NCBI RefSeq assembly: GCF_001040945.1
Contig: NZ_CP011930.1
Coordinates: 1,961,704 to 2,025,703 of the forward strand
Source: Herbaspirillum seropedicae
GTDB taxonomy: Bacteria; Pseudomonadota; Gammaproteobacteria; Burkholderiales; Burkholderiaceae_D
Direction of reading: 5' to 3'
DNA length: 64,000 nucleotides
Shown here piece by piece: positions 18,463 through 27,224 of the stretch; the stretch's first letter is position 1, and each line of letters opens with the position of its first letter. Both the position numbers and the translations under genes were made by a program. The notes beneath the pieces were generated by a model. It worked only from the letters and a program-made list of their open reading frames with translations. It did not search any database and was not told the origin of the DNA.

Positions 18463-19953
18463 ATGCTATCCACCACCCATGCCGCAGACGGCGAACGCCG
18501 CTGCGATATCCTGATCCGCCATGCCCTGGTCATCGATGGTTCCGGGGCCGAGCCCGTGGCGGCCGATGTGGCCGTACACAAAGGACGCGTCGCCGCCATC
18601 GGCAAGCTCGACGACTGGCAGGCCGCGCAAGAGATCGATGCCAGTGGTCGCGTGCTCTCGCCGGGTTTCATCGACGTCCATACGCACGATGACACCAACG
18701 TCATCCGCACCCCCGAGATGTTTCCCAAGCTCTCGCAGGGCGTGACCACGGTGGTGGTCGGCAACTGCGGCATCAGCGCTGCGCCGGTCACGCTCAAGGG
18801 CGAGCCACCGGACCCGATGAACCTGCTGGGCAAGCGCGAGGCCTTCCACTATCCGAGCTTCGCCAGCTATGTCGAGGCCGTCAATGCGGCGCGACCCGCC
18901 ATCAACGTGGCGGCCCTGGTCGGCCACACGGCCCTGCGCAACAATCACATGGACCGTCTGGATCGCGCCGCCACCGAGAGCGAAATCGCCGGTATGCGCG
19001 CGCAATTGCGCGAGGCGCTCGAGCATGGCGCGCTGGGCCTGTCCACCGGGCTGGCCTATGGCAATGCCATCAACGCGCCCACCGAGGAAGTGCTGGCCCT
19101 GGCCGAGCCGCTGGCCGAGTTCGGCGGCCTGTATGCCACCCACCTGCGCAGCGAATTTGCCGACATCCTCGATGCAATGGAAGAATCCTTCCGCATCGGC
19201 AAGCATGCCCGTGTGCCGGTGGTGATCTCGCACCTGAAGTGCGCGGGCGTGGAGAACTGGGGGCGCAGCAGCGAAGTCTTGCATGCGCTGGAGAGGGCGG
19301 CGCGCCATCAGCATGTAGGCTGCGACTGCTATCCCTATACCGCCAGCTCCTCCACCTTGGACTTGAAGCAGGTCACGGGCGACTACGACATCCAGGTCAC
19401 CTGGTCCGAGCCGCATCCTGAACAGGGCGGCAAGATGCTCAAACAGATCGCCGCCGAATGGGATGTCGACCTGCACGCCGCCGCCGCGCGCCTGATGCCG
19501 GCCGGGGCGGTGTATCACTGCATGTCCGATGACGACGTCAATCGCATCCTCTCGCATCCCGCCACCGTGGTGGGCTCCGATGGCCTGCCCAACGATCCCT
19601 TGCCGCATCCGCGCCTGTGGGGCGCTTTCCCGCGCGTGCTGGGTTACTACAGCCGCGAGCAGAAGCTGTTCTCGCTGGCCACCGCGGTCCACAAGATGAC
19701 GGGCCTGTCGGCCCAGCGTTTCGGGCTGGATCTGCGCGGTTTCGTGCGGGTGGGCTATCACGCCGACCTGGTGCTGTTCGATGCCGAGACCGTGCGTGAT
19801 GCGGCCAGCTTTACCGATCCCATGCAGCCAGCGCATGGCATCGAGGCGGTGTGGGTCAATGGCGAACTGGCCTATCGCGGTCAGGACAAGAAGGCGACCG
19901 CCGCGCGCGCAGGACGCTTCCTGGCGCGCACGGTGCAGAAAACGTCAGCCTGA
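18463..19953 (+). CDS. N-acyl-D-amino-acid deacylase (D-aminoacylase)
   Basis: A 496-residue amidohydrolase-superfamily enzyme that removes the acyl group from N-acyl-D-amino acids. Metal-binding His73 and His75 are in FIDVHTHDDTN, Cys102 in VVGNCGISAAPV is the bridging cysteine typical of D-aminoacylases, and further histidines are in ATHLRSE and VISHLKCAG. SDGLPNDPLPHPR carries the catalytic aspartate. The start at 18463 follows GGGAG and lies immediately after the RpiR stop. It would feed free D-amino acid to the PLP deaminase across the divergent promoter. Confidence 0.92.
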   Translation: MLSTTHAADGERRCDILIRHALVIDGSGAEPVAADVAVHKGRVAAIGKLDDWQAAQEIDASGRVLSPGFIDVHTHDDTNVIRTPEMFPKLSQGVTTVVVGNCGISAAPVTLKGEPPDPMNLLGKREAFHYPSFASYVEAVNAARPAINVAALVGHTALRNNHMDRLDRAATESEIAGMRAQLREALEHGALGLSTGLAYGNAINAPTEEVLALAEPLAEFGGLYATHLRSEFADILDAMEESFRIGKHARVPVVISHLKCAGVENWGRSSEVLHALERAARHQHVGCDCYPYTASSSTLDLKQVTGDYDIQVTWSEPHPEQGGKMLKQIAAEWDVDLHAAAARLMPAGAVYHCMSDDDVNRILSHPATVVGSDGLPNDPLPHPRLWGAFPRVLGYYSREQKLFSLATAVHKMTGLSAQRFGLDLRGFVRVGYHADLVLFDAETVRDAASFTDPMQPAHGIEAVWVNGELAYRGQDKKATAARAGRFLARTVQKTSA

Positions 19954-20040
19954 GTTTTTTGGTCTTTCCGGATTTCCCTATCTCCGGATTTTCAGATTTC
20001 CAGGTTTTCAGGAAGCTTCAACAAACAACAAGGAGTAGCA

Positions 20041-20424
20041 ATGAGCATTCAACGATTTGGTGTGGAAGGCGGCAGCGGCACGGGTGGCCAGCATCTGCCA
20101 TTTGCCCGTGCAGTGGCCGCGGATGGCTGGCTGTATGTCTCGGGCCAGGTGGCGATGGAAAACGGTGAGGTGATCGACGGCGGCATCGTGGCGCAATCGC
20201 ACAAGGCCATCCAGAACGTGCTGGCCATCCTGAAGGAAGCCGGCTACGGCCCCGAGCACGTGGTCCGTTGCGGCGTCTGGCTCGATGATGCGCGCGACTT
20301 CCAGTCCTTCAACAAGGTGTTCAAGGAATACTTCGGCGCCAATCCGCCGGCGCGTGCCTGCGTGGTCTCGAGCATGGTGGTGGACTGCAAGGTCGAAGTC
20401 GACTGCGTGGCGTTCAAGCGCTGA
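20041..20424 (+). CDS. RidA family enamine/imine deaminase
   Basis: A 127-residue YjgF/YER057c/UK114 protein. HLPFARAVAADGWLYVSGQVAM and the C-terminal PPARACVVSSMVVDCKVEVDCVAFKR match the family, including the arginine (in PARACV) that binds the imine carboxylate. RidA hydrolyses 2-aminoacrylate and related imines released by PLP deaminases, so it pairs logically with the deaminase at 16116. It is 87 bp downstream of the D-aminoacylase with a CA-rich ribosome-binding region (AACAAACAACAAGGAG). A terminator follows. Confidence 0.92.
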   Translation: MSIQRFGVEGGSGTGGQHLPFARAVAADGWLYVSGQVAMENGEVIDGGIVAQSHKAIQNVLAILKEAGYGPEHVVRCGVWLDDARDFQSFNKVFKEYFGANPPARACVVSSMVVDCKVEVDCVAFKR

Positions 20425-20442
20425 GCGTCCGAAAAAAAAGCG

Positions 20443-20472
20443 ATGGCGGCGTTGGATGCGTCGCCATTTTTT
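20443..20472 (+). terminator. Rho-independent terminator after ridA-like gene
   Basis: Stem ATGGCGGCG / CGTCGCCAT (one mismatch) with a 7-base loop, followed by six T residues. An A-run upstream could also let it work in reverse. Confidence 0.8.
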
Positions 20473-20530
20473 CAAGGGATCGCCAAGTATCCCGCATGCA
20501 ATGCGTAAATGATTTAGAGAATTAATTGTT

Positions 20531-20557
20531 TGCTGGCAGGGGTGTCGTGCGCCAGCA
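20531..20557 (+). promoter_or_regulatory. Stem-loop in the leader of the GntP permease gene
   Basis: Perfect 7-bp stem TGCTGGC / GCCAGCA with a 13-base loop, 33 bp before the permease start and without a T-run. It may affect translation or message stability. Function unknown. Confidence 0.35.
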
Positions 20558-20589
20558 GGTGTCTTTGATCATCGGAAGAGGAGAAGCAG

Positions 20590-21942
20590 ATGGAGGCAGT
20601 ACAAGGAAGTGCGCTACTGGTGTACGCGCTGGTAGCGGTGATCGCACTGATCGTGCTGATCGCCAAGTTCAAGATGAATCCATTCATCGTATTGATCGTG
20701 GTGTCGCTGGTGCTGGGCCTGGCCGTGGGCATGCCGATGGGCAACATCGTCAAGGCCTTCGAGACCGGTGTGGGCAACGCCCTGGGGCATATCGCGCTGG
20801 TGGTGGGTCTGGGCACCATGCTGGGCAAGATGATGGCCGAGTCCGGCGGGGCAGAGCGCATCGCCAACACCATGATCAAGGCCTTCGGCGAGAAGAACGT
20901 GCATTGGGCCATGATGACGGTGGCCTTCATTGTCGGCCTGCCGGTGTTCTTCGAAGTCGGTTTCGTGCTGCTGGTGCCGATTGCCTTCAACGTCGCCAAG
21001 CGTACCGGGACCAATATGGTGCTGGTGGGCATTCCCATGGTGGCGGGCCTGTCGGTGGTGCACGGTCTGATTCCGCCGCACCCGGCGGCGCTGCTGGCGG
21101 TGACCGCATATAGCGCCGATATCGGTCGCACCATCCTGTATGCGTTGATCGTCGGTATTCCCACGGCCATCATCGCCGGCCCCATCTTCGGCAAGCTGAT
21201 CTCCAAGGTGGTCATCCCCAATCCGGACAATCCGCTGATTTCGCAGTTCGTCGATGAGGGCAAGAAGGATCGTGAACTGCCGGGCTTCGGCATCACGCTC
21301 TTCACCATCCTGCTGCCGGTGGCGCTGATGCTGATCGGTAGCTGGGCCGACCTGTTCTTCGCACCCAAGACCTTCGCCAATGACTTCCTGCGCCTGATCG
21401 GCAATTCGGTGATCGCGCTGTTGATCGCCACCCTGGTGAGCTTCTGGACCTTTGGCCGCGCCCGTGGCTTTGGTGCTGACCAGATTCTCAAATTCACCAA
21501 CGAATGCCTGGCCCCGATTGCCAGCATCACGCTGGTGGTGGGCGCCGGCGCCGGCTTTGGTCGCATCCTGATGGATGGCGGCGTCTCCAAGGCCATCGTG
21601 GGCATCGCCACAGACGCCCATCTGTCGCCGCTGATCCTGGGCTGGTTCGTGGCCGCCCTGATCCGCGTGGCGACCGGTTCGGCCACGGTGGCCATGACCA
21701 CCGCCTGCGGCATCGTCGCTCCCATCGTCTCCACCGTTGGCGGCGTGCGTCCGGAGCTGATGGTGCTGGCCACTGGCGCGGGTTCGCTGATCCTGTCGCA
21801 CGTCAATGACGGCGGCTTCTGGCTGGTCAAGGAATACTTCAACATGACCGTGCCGCAGACCTTCAAGACCTGGACCGTGATGGAAACCCTGGTCTCGGTA
21901 CTGGCGCTGCTGTTCACGCTGGCGCTGGCGACGGTGGTCTGA
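20590..21942 (+). CDS. GntP family permease (gluconate/D-serine transporter type)
   Basis: A 450-residue inner-membrane proton symporter with about 12-14 hydrophobic segments. VLGLAVGMPMGN near the start, the conserved GLPVFFEVGFVLLVPIAF, HGLIPPHPAALLAV and ATGSATVAMTTACGIVAP are GntP signatures. The family includes gluconate transporters and the D-serine permease DsdX. Context (D-aminoacylase, D-amino-acid deaminase, RidA) favours a D-amino acid or N-acyl-D-amino acid substrate, by inference. The start follows GAGGAGAAGCAG. It lies downstream of a terminator, so it may have its own promoter. Confidence 0.9.
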   Translation: MEAVQGSALLVYALVAVIALIVLIAKFKMNPFIVLIVVSLVLGLAVGMPMGNIVKAFETGVGNALGHIALVVGLGTMLGKMMAESGGAERIANTMIKAFGEKNVHWAMMTVAFIVGLPVFFEVGFVLLVPIAFNVAKRTGTNMVLVGIPMVAGLSVVHGLIPPHPAALLAVTAYSADIGRTILYALIVGIPTAIIAGPIFGKLISKVVIPNPDNPLISQFVDEGKKDRELPGFGITLFTILLPVALMLIGSWADLFFAPKTFANDFLRLIGNSVIALLIATLVSFWTFGRARGFGADQILKFTNECLAPIASITLVVGAGAGFGRILMDGGVSKAIVGIATDAHLSPLILGWFVAALIRVATGSATVAMTTACGIVAPIVSTVGGVRPELMVLATGAGSLILSHVNDGGFWLVKEYFNMTVPQTFKTWTVMETLVSVLALLFTLALATVV

Positions 21943-21975
21943 TGCACTGAGCGCGCTTGACGCAAGAAAGGCCAA

Positions 21976-22007
21976 GGGCCGCCCGGATTGCTCCGGGCGG
22001 CCCTTTT
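21976..22007 (+). terminator. Rho-independent terminator after the GntP gene
   Basis: Perfect 12-bp stem GGGCCGCCCGGA / TCCGGGCGGCCC with TTGC loop, then TTTT. It lies between convergent genes. Confidence 0.88.
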
Positions 22008-22026
22008 CCATTTGCTGCTGCGGTGC

Positions 22027-22560
22027 TCAGAAGCGGAAGCGCGAATCGTCGTAGCGCGGATCGGGACCGTTCTCGACTTTTTCGACAATGCCCTGGTCGG
22101 TGAAATAGACCGTCATCTGCGAATTCCAGACCCCGCTTTCCTTGTAGCCGTAGTTCCAGGCTTCGAAGGGGATGCGGGCGTAGCGCGTCACTTCGGTGGG
22201 GCGGCCGACCCGGCGCAACACGTCGAGCTTGGTGTCCTGCTTGGGGCGGATGGCGCGGAAATTCTCGATGGTCCAGACTTGCTCATAGGAAATGAGGCGA
22301 TGGTCGGGGCCGATGCGGGCCATGTACTGATACTGGCTGAAGGGCCCGGCGCCGTATTCGAAGACCCGCACGTTGCCATCAGGATACACATTGGTCGGCG
22401 GCCCCAGACGGGCCACGACCTGGTCTTCGGGCTCGCCCGGCTGCACCGGCGGCTGCAGCAGCGAGGCGCAGCCCGACAGTGCACAGAGTGCAGAGAGGGC
22501 CAGCAGCGCGGCCGCCAGGCGCGGGCGGGTGCTTTGCAAGAGGGGGACGAAAGAGGGCAT
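22027..22560 (-). CDS. Outer-membrane-assembly-like lipoprotein of unknown function
   Basis: A 177-residue lipoprotein with a type II signal peptide and the lipobox LSGC (Cys31). The mature part has two SmpA/BamE-like segments: EPEDQVVARLGPPTNVYPDGNVRVFEYG and KLDVLRRVGRPTEVTRYARIPFEAWNYGY. A possible role is as an envelope accessory lipoprotein, but I cannot assign one. The next residue after Cys is Ala, consistent with outer-membrane sorting. The start follows AGGAGTCTCCC. It is monocistronic and convergent with the permease gene. Confidence 0.75.
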   Translation of the reverse strand: MPSFVPLLQSTRPRLAAALLALSALCALSGCASLLQPPVQPGEPEDQVVARLGPPTNVYPDGNVRVFEYGAGPFSQYQYMARIGPDHRLISYEQVWTIENFRAIRPKQDTKLDVLRRVGRPTEVTRYARIPFEAWNYGYKESGVWNSQMTVYFTDQGIVEKVENGPDPRYDDSRFRF

Positions 22561-22639
22561 GGGAGACTCCTGATCAGATTGTCACTTCATTATCACCGGA
22601 CTGCGACGTGGCCTGGCGGCACGCGGGCGTCGGTCAATG

Positions 22640-22668
22640 TTGGTGAGAATGACTTTTTGCTATATAAT
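22640..22668 (+). promoter_or_regulatory. Sigma-70 promoter of rpsO
   Basis: TTGGTG at 22640-22645 and a perfect TATAAT at 22663-22668 with 17-bp spacing, about 100 bp before rpsO. The leader between them could hold the S15 autoregulatory fold. Confidence 0.65.
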
Positions 22669-22769
22669 TTCGCGTCCGGTCGGTTTGACCGGATTCTCAT
22701 TTTTTGTTCACGGTATGCAGGGCAGGGATTTTCCGACGCTCCGCACACCGCTTGTGAAAGGTAAAAGCA

Positions 22770-23039
22770 ATGTCCATCGAAAAAGCAGCCAAGGCTGCCA
22801 TTATCTCCGAAAACGCCCGCGGCACGAACGACACCGGTTCTCCGGAAGTGCAAGTCGCTCTGCTGACCGCACGCATCAACGACCTGAACGGCCACTTCAA
22901 GGCCCACGTCAAGGATCACCACTCCCGTCGTGGCCTGATCAAGATGGTCAACCGTCGCAAGAGCCTGCTGTCCTACCTGAAGAACAAGGACGCTGACCGT
23001 TACCGCGCCCTGATCGAGAAACTCGGTCTGCGTAAGTAA
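22770..23039 (+). CDS. rpsO: 30S ribosomal protein S15
   Basis: An 89-residue primary 16S rRNA-binding protein of the small subunit platform. Family marks are [44 protein letters not shown] and the C-terminal [12 protein letters not shown]. Length is exactly as usual. It is followed by a terminator and then pnp, the conserved rpsO-pnp order. S15 commonly represses its own translation by binding the leader. Confidence 0.98.
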   Translation: MSIEKAAKAAIISENARGTNDTGSPEVQVALLTARINDLNGHFKAHVKDHHSRRGLIKMVNRRKSLLSYLKNKDADRYRALIEKLGLRK

Positions 23040-23087
23040 TTTGACTCCGCGTCTGGGTCCCGGGGTGTCTGCCCCGGACCACCACGA

Positions 23088-23127
23088 AATGCCTGCGTCA
23101 CTCGTTGATGCGGGCATTTTGTTTTTT
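23088..23127 (+). terminator. Rho-independent terminator of rpsO
   Basis: A 13-bp stem (AATGCCTGCGTCA with TGATGCGGGCATT, two G-U pairs) and a 5-base loop, followed by TTGTTTTTT. Some readthrough into pnp is usual in this arrangement. Confidence 0.85.
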
Positions 23128-23240
23128 GCGATTCCGCAAGCTCAGGCGTAAGTCTGGCTGAGGCAAGCGCAAAGCGCCCGCCGGGCAAGAATGCATCATT
23201 GTTTCATCGCGGCAGGCAGCACATTGCCGCGTTCGTCGTG

Positions 23241-23263
23241 AGTGGCCGGTCTCGCCGGTCACT
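23241..23263 (+). promoter_or_regulatory. Stem-loop in the pnp leader
   Basis: Arms AGTGGCCGG and CCGGTCACT (one G-U pair) with a 5-base loop, 100 bp before the pnp start. In enterobacteria an RNase III-cleaved leader hairpin mediates PNPase autoregulation. This hairpin is in the right place for a similar role, by analogy only. Confidence 0.4.
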
Positions 23264-23362
23264 GTGGTGAGGTGAACGACAGCGCCTGAAAATCTGTCGG
23301 CAAAAGGAAGTCGTGCACCGCGGACACAGTCGGGGCCGGCTCCATAAAAGAAAGGAAATACC

Positions 23363-25501
23363 GTGTTCAATAAAGTAACCAAGACCTTCCAGTACGGTCA
23401 GCATCAAGTGACCCTGGAAACCGGCGAAATCGCTCGCCAGGCTTCTGGCGCCGTGGTGGTGTCGGTGGAAGACACCGTCATCCTGGCTACCGTGGTGGCC
23501 CGCAAGGAAGCCAAGCCCGGCCAGGACTTCTTCCCGCTGACCGTCGACTACATCGAGAAGACCTATGCAGCCGGCCGTATCCCCGGTGGTTTCTTCAAGC
23601 GTGAAGGCAAGCCTTCCGAAAAGGAAACCCTGACCTCGCGCCTGATCGATCGTCCGATCCGCCCGCTGTTCCCGGAAGGCTACCTCAACGAAGTGCAGGT
23701 GATCATCCACGTGCTGTCGGTGAACCCTGAGATCGATCCTGACATCCCCGCCATGATCGGCGCCTCGGCCGCCCTGTCGCTGGCCGGCATCCCCTTCAAT
23801 GGCCCGGTGGGCGCAGCCCGCGTGGGTTACATCGACGGCCAGTACGTCCTGAACCCGACCACTTCGCAGCTCAAGTCCTCGCAACTGGACCTGGTGGTGG
23901 CCGGTACCGAGACCGCCGTGCTGATGGTGGAATCCGAAGCCGACCAGCTGTCCGAAGAAGTCATGCTGGGCGCCGTCGTGTTCGGTCACGACCAGTCCAA
24001 GGCCGTCATCGAAGCCATCCACGCCCTGGTGCGTGACGGCGGCAAGCCGGAAGTCCAGTGGACCGCCCCGGCCAAGAACGAAGCCTTGATCGCCCGCGTC
24101 TCTCAACTGGCCGAAGGCCCGCTGCGCGAAGCCTACCAGACCAAGGACAAGCAAGCCCGTACCGAAAAGCTCAAGGCCGTGACCGCCCAGGTCAACGAAG
24201 CCCTGGTCGCTGAAGCCGCTGCCAACAACGGCGTGGCTGCGGATGCTGCCGAAGTCGGTTCCATCCTGTTCGACCTGGAAGCCAAGATCGTGCGTTCGCA
24301 GATCCTGGAAGGCGAACCCCGCATCGACGGCCGCGACACCCGCACCGTGCGTCCGATCTCGATCCGTACCGGCGTGCTGCCGCGTACCCACGGTTCGGCC
24401 CTGTTCACCCGTGGCGAAACGCAAGCCCTGGTCATCGCGACCCTGGGTACCGCACGCGACGAACAGAAGATCGATGGTCTGCTGGGTGAATACTCCGACC
24501 GCTTCATGCTCCACTACAACATGCCTCCGTTCGCCACCGGCGAAACCGGTCGCGTGGGCACCCCGAAGCGCCGCGAAATCGGCCACGGCCGCCTGGCCAA
24601 GCGCGCGCTGATCGCCGCGCTGCCGGCGGCTGACGAGTTCAGCTACTCGGTGCGCCTGGTCTCGGAAATCACCGAGTCCAACGGTTCCTCCTCGATGGCG
24701 TCGGTGTGCGGCGGCTGCCTGGCATTGATGGACGCCGGTGTGCCGATGAAGGCCCACGTGGCCGGCATCGCCATGGGCCTGATCAAGGAAGGCAACAAGT
24801 TCGCCGTGCTGACCGACATCCTGGGCGATGAAGATCACCTGGGCGACATGGACTTCAAGGTGGCCGGTACTGCCAACGGCATTACCGCCCTGCAGATGGA
24901 CATCAAGATCCAGGGCATCACCAAGGAAATCATGCAGGTCGCGCTGGAGCAGGCCAAGGAAGGCCGCCACCACATCCTGGGCAAGATGCAGGAAGCCGTG
25001 CCGGCCGGCCGTGCCGAGCTGTCCGACTTCGCACCGCGCCTGATCACCATCAAGATCAACCCGGAAAAGATCCGTGACGTGATCGGCAAGGGCGGCGCAG
25101 TCATTCGCGCCCTGACCGAAGAAACCGGCACCCAGATCGACATCAGCGACGAAGGCGTGGTCACCATCGCCTCCGTGGATGCGTCGGCTGGCCAGGAAGC
25201 CAAGCGCCGCATCGAAGAGCTGACCGCTTCCGTGGAAGTGGGCAAGATCTACGAAGGCACCGTCCTGAAGCTGCTGGACTTCGGCGCCATCGTCCAGGTC
25301 CTGCCGGGCAAGGATGGCCTGCTGCACATCAGCCAGATCGCCAACGAGCGCGTCAATGCCGTGGCCGACTACCTGAAGGAAGGCCAGCAAGTGCGCGTCA
25401 AGGTTCTGGAAACCGATGACCGTGGCCGCCTGAAGCTGTCGATGAAGGCTGCCCAGGCTGAAGAAGGCGGCGAAGCTGCTGCTCCGCAAGAAGCCCAGTA
25501 A
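23363..25501 (+). CDS. pnp: Polyribonucleotide nucleotidyltransferase (PNPase)
   Basis: A 712-residue phosphorolytic 3'-5' exoribonuclease, trimeric and part of the RNA degradosome. Two RNase PH-like domains (residues ~1-230 and ~310-545) flank a helical domain. A KH domain follows ([22 protein letters not shown], with the GKGG loop), then an S1 domain ([39 protein letters not shown]). The second PH domain holds the catalytic region [18 protein letters not shown]. The start is GTG with AAAGGAAA upstream. A terminator follows at 25564. Confidence 0.98.
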   Translation: MFNKVTKTFQYGQHQVTLETGEIARQASGAVVVSVEDTVILATVVARKEAKPGQDFFPLTVDYIEKTYAAGRIPGGFFKREGKPSEKETLTSRLIDRPIRPLFPEGYLNEVQVIIHVLSVNPEIDPDIPAMIGASAALSLAGIPFNGPVGAARVGYIDGQYVLNPTTSQLKSSQLDLVVAGTETAVLMVESEADQLSEEVMLGAVVFGHDQSKAVIEAIHALVRDGGKPEVQWTAPAKNEALIARVSQLAEGPLREAYQTKDKQARTEKLKAVTAQVNEALVAEAAANNGVAADAAEVGSILFDLEAKIVRSQILEGEPRIDGRDTRTVRPISIRTGVLPRTHGSALFTRGETQALVIATLGTARDEQKIDGLLGEYSDRFMLHYNMPPFATGETGRVGTPKRREIGHGRLAKRALIAALPAADEFSYSVRLVSEITESNGSSSMASVCGGCLALMDAGVPMKAHVAGIAMGLIKEGNKFAVLTDILGDEDHLGDMDFKVAGTANGITALQMDIKIQGITKEIMQVALEQAKEGRHHILGKMQEAVPAGRAELSDFAPRLITIKINPEKIRDVIGKGGAVIRALTEETGTQIDISDEGVVTIASVDASAGQEAKRRIEELTASVEVGKIYEGTVLKLLDFGAIVQVLPGKDGLLHISQIANERVNAVADYLKEGQQVRVKVLETDDRGRLKLSMKAAQAEEGGEAAAPQEAQ

Positions 25502-25563
25502 GACCGTCTGCCGCGGGCAGCCGATGAGCTTGTCCCGGCAGGTCTGACCAGGTAACAAGGAAG

Positions 25564-25597
25564 TCCCCCGTGCCGCAAGGCCGGGGGATTTTTTTTT
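25564..25597 (+). terminator. Rho-independent terminator of pnp
   Basis: 7-bp stem TCCCCCG / CGGGGGA with an 11-base loop, followed by nine T residues. Confidence 0.92.
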
Positions 25598-25681
25598 GCC
25601 GGGATCGGCTACCGGGGGAGCGGACAATCTGCCCACGTGATTTCGAACCAAAAGTATGCGATTCTGTCGGTCTGCATTGAG

Positions 25682-25695
25682 GGACATCAATGTCC
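25682..25695. promoter_or_regulatory. Palindrome upstream of the NDH-2 gene
   Basis: Perfect 6-bp arms GGACAT and ATGTCC around a 2-bp centre, 150 bp before the start. A dimeric repressor or activator could bind it; I do not recognise a known consensus. Confidence 0.3.
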
Positions 25696-25844
25696 TGGTA
25701 TGCCGCGCTCATCAGGGGAGGCGCGGGCGATACTGCCATGCAGGCATATCCGAATAGAGAGTAGGGGACAGCTGCGCAACCCGGCCACGTCAGAGGGACG
25801 GGTTTGCGCGGACAGAACAACAGGTTACTTTTGAAAGGAAGGCA

Positions 25845-27137
25845 ATGCCCCACGTAGTCATCATCGGTTGTGGATTCGGCGGCCTGGCCGCCGCGCGCGA
25901 ACTGGCCAATGCCGAGGTGCGCATCACCATGATCGATCGCAGCAACCACCACCTGTTCCAGCCGCTGCTCTACCAGGTGGCCACGGCAGGGCTGTCGGCC
26001 CCGGCCATCAGCGCACCGATCCGCGCCATCCTGGCGCACCAGCGCAACCTGACCACCTTGATGGCCGCCGTGACGGGCATCGACACCGCCGCCAAGACAG
26101 TGCAGCTCGAAGACGGCAGCACGATGGCCTACGACCACCTGATCGTGGCCGCCGGTTCCACCCACAGCTATTTCGGGCGGGATGAGTGGAGCAGCCTGGC
26201 GCCCGGCCTGAAGACCCTGGAAGATGCCTTCGAGATCCGCAAGCGCATCCTGATGGCCTTCGAGCGCGCCGAGCGTGAGAGCGATGCGCGACGCCGCCAG
26301 GAATGGCTGACCTTTACCGTCATCGGCGGCGGCGCGACCGGCGTCGAAATGGCGGGTACGCTGGTAGAGATTGCCCGCCACACCCTGGCCGGGGAATTCC
26401 GCAACATCGATCCGCATTCGGCGCGGGTGGTGCTCATCGAAGGATCGGACCGCATCCTGGGCGCCTATCCGCCCGACCTTTCCGACAAGGCGCGCGAGCA
26501 ATTGCAGAAGCTGGGCGTGGACGTGCGTACCGGCAGCCGCGTGGTGCATATCGATGAGACCTGCGTGCGTTATACCAACTTCGATGGCGAACAGACCTTG
26601 TCCACCCGCACCGTGATCTGGTCGGCCGGGGTGGCCGCCTCGCCGCTGGGCCGTGCCCTGGGGGTGGAGCTGGACCGCGCCGGCCGTGTGCCGGTGTCGC
26701 CCGAGCTCAATATCGCCGGGCATGATGATGTCTATGTCATCGGCGACCTGGCGGCGGCGCAGTCGGAGGGCAAGCCGGTACCGGGCGTGTCGCCGGCGGC
26801 CAAGCAGATGGGGCGCGTGGCGGCACGCAACATCAAGCACCGCATTGCCGGCCAGACGCCGGAGACCTTTGTCTACCAAGACTATGGCTCACTGGCCACG
26901 ATCGGCCGCAAGGCGGCCATCGCCATGGTGGGCAAGCTCAAGTTCTCGGGCTATCCGGCCTGGTTGTTCTGGCTGTTCGTGCACGTGTATTTCCTGATCG
27001 GTTTCCGCAACCGCATCATGGTGATGGCCGATTGGGCCTGGGCGTATTTCACCTTCAAGCGCAGTGCCCGGGTCATTTCGGCGACCATGCCGACGCAGGC
27101 CGAGCAGTCGCCCTTGCGCAAGGAAGCGGCTGAATAG
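25845..27137 (+). CDS. Type II NADH:quinone oxidoreductase (NDH-2-like)
   Basis: A 430-residue flavoprotein with two dinucleotide folds. The N-terminal FAD site is VVIIGCGFGGLAAARELA; the NAD(P)H site is FTVIGGGATGVEMAGTLVEIA near residues 160-180. The FAD-closing motif DVYVIGDLAAAQ is present. The C-terminus has a hydrophobic amphipathic stretch (WLFWLFVHVYFLIGFRNRIMVM) that anchors NDH-2 to the membrane. It passes electrons from NADH to quinone without pumping protons, an alternative to the complex I encoded downstream. It is monocistronic between terminators. The symbol ndh is likely but not assigned. Confidence 0.9.
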   Translation: MPHVVIIGCGFGGLAAARELANAEVRITMIDRSNHHLFQPLLYQVATAGLSAPAISAPIRAILAHQRNLTTLMAAVTGIDTAAKTVQLEDGSTMAYDHLIVAAGSTHSYFGRDEWSSLAPGLKTLEDAFEIRKRILMAFERAERESDARRRQEWLTFTVIGGGATGVEMAGTLVEIARHTLAGEFRNIDPHSARVVLIEGSDRILGAYPPDLSDKAREQLQKLGVDVRTGSRVVHIDETCVRYTNFDGEQTLSTRTVIWSAGVAASPLGRALGVELDRAGRVPVSPELNIAGHDDVYVIGDLAAAQSEGKPVPGVSPAAKQMGRVAARNIKHRIAGQTPETFVYQDYGSLATIGRKAAIAMVGKLKFSGYPAWLFWLFVHVYFLIGFRNRIMVMADWAWAYFTFKRSARVISATMPTQAEQSPLRKEAAE

Positions 27138-27158
27138 GCCCTCTCGGCCCATCAGCAG

Positions 27159-27202
27159 AAAGCCCTCGTTTCCGGTGACGGAAGCGAGGGCTTTCTTCTT
27201 TC
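27159..27202. terminator. Terminator between convergent NDH-2 and DUF2891 genes
   Basis: A 15-bp stem (AAAGCCCTCGTTTCC with GGAAGCGAGGGCTTT, one mismatch-type G-U pair) and a 6-base loop, followed by CTTCTTTCTT on the plus strand and flanked by A residues on the other side. It probably serves both directions. Confidence 0.8.
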
Positions 27203-27224
27203 TTGCAGGGATGCCGAGTGTGGC

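Larger units (their letters stand above)
23040..23362 (+). other. rpsO-pnp spacer with three stem-loops
   Basis: No gene is seen in these 323 bp. In order it holds a GC-rich hairpin at 23057-23080 (GGTCCCGGGG / CCCCGGACC with one bulge), the terminator at 23088-23127, and a 9-bp hairpin at 23241-23263 in the pnp leader. The pnp ribosome-binding site AAAGGAAA precedes 23363. I could not place a convincing pnp promoter. Confidence 0.5.
25502..25844 (+). other. pnp-ndh intergenic region
   Basis: No gene is supported in these 343 bp. It contains the pnp terminator (25564-25597), a GGACAT-N2-ATGTCC palindrome at 25682-25695, and the ribosome-binding site AAAGGAAG just before the oxidoreductase start at 25845. 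Confidence 0.5.

Noticed and set aside
20531..20550. Second sigma-54 promoter before the GntP permease (CTGGCAG...GTGC)
   Set aside because: The GG and GC elements are 12 bp apart instead of 10, and the -12 block lacks TTGC.
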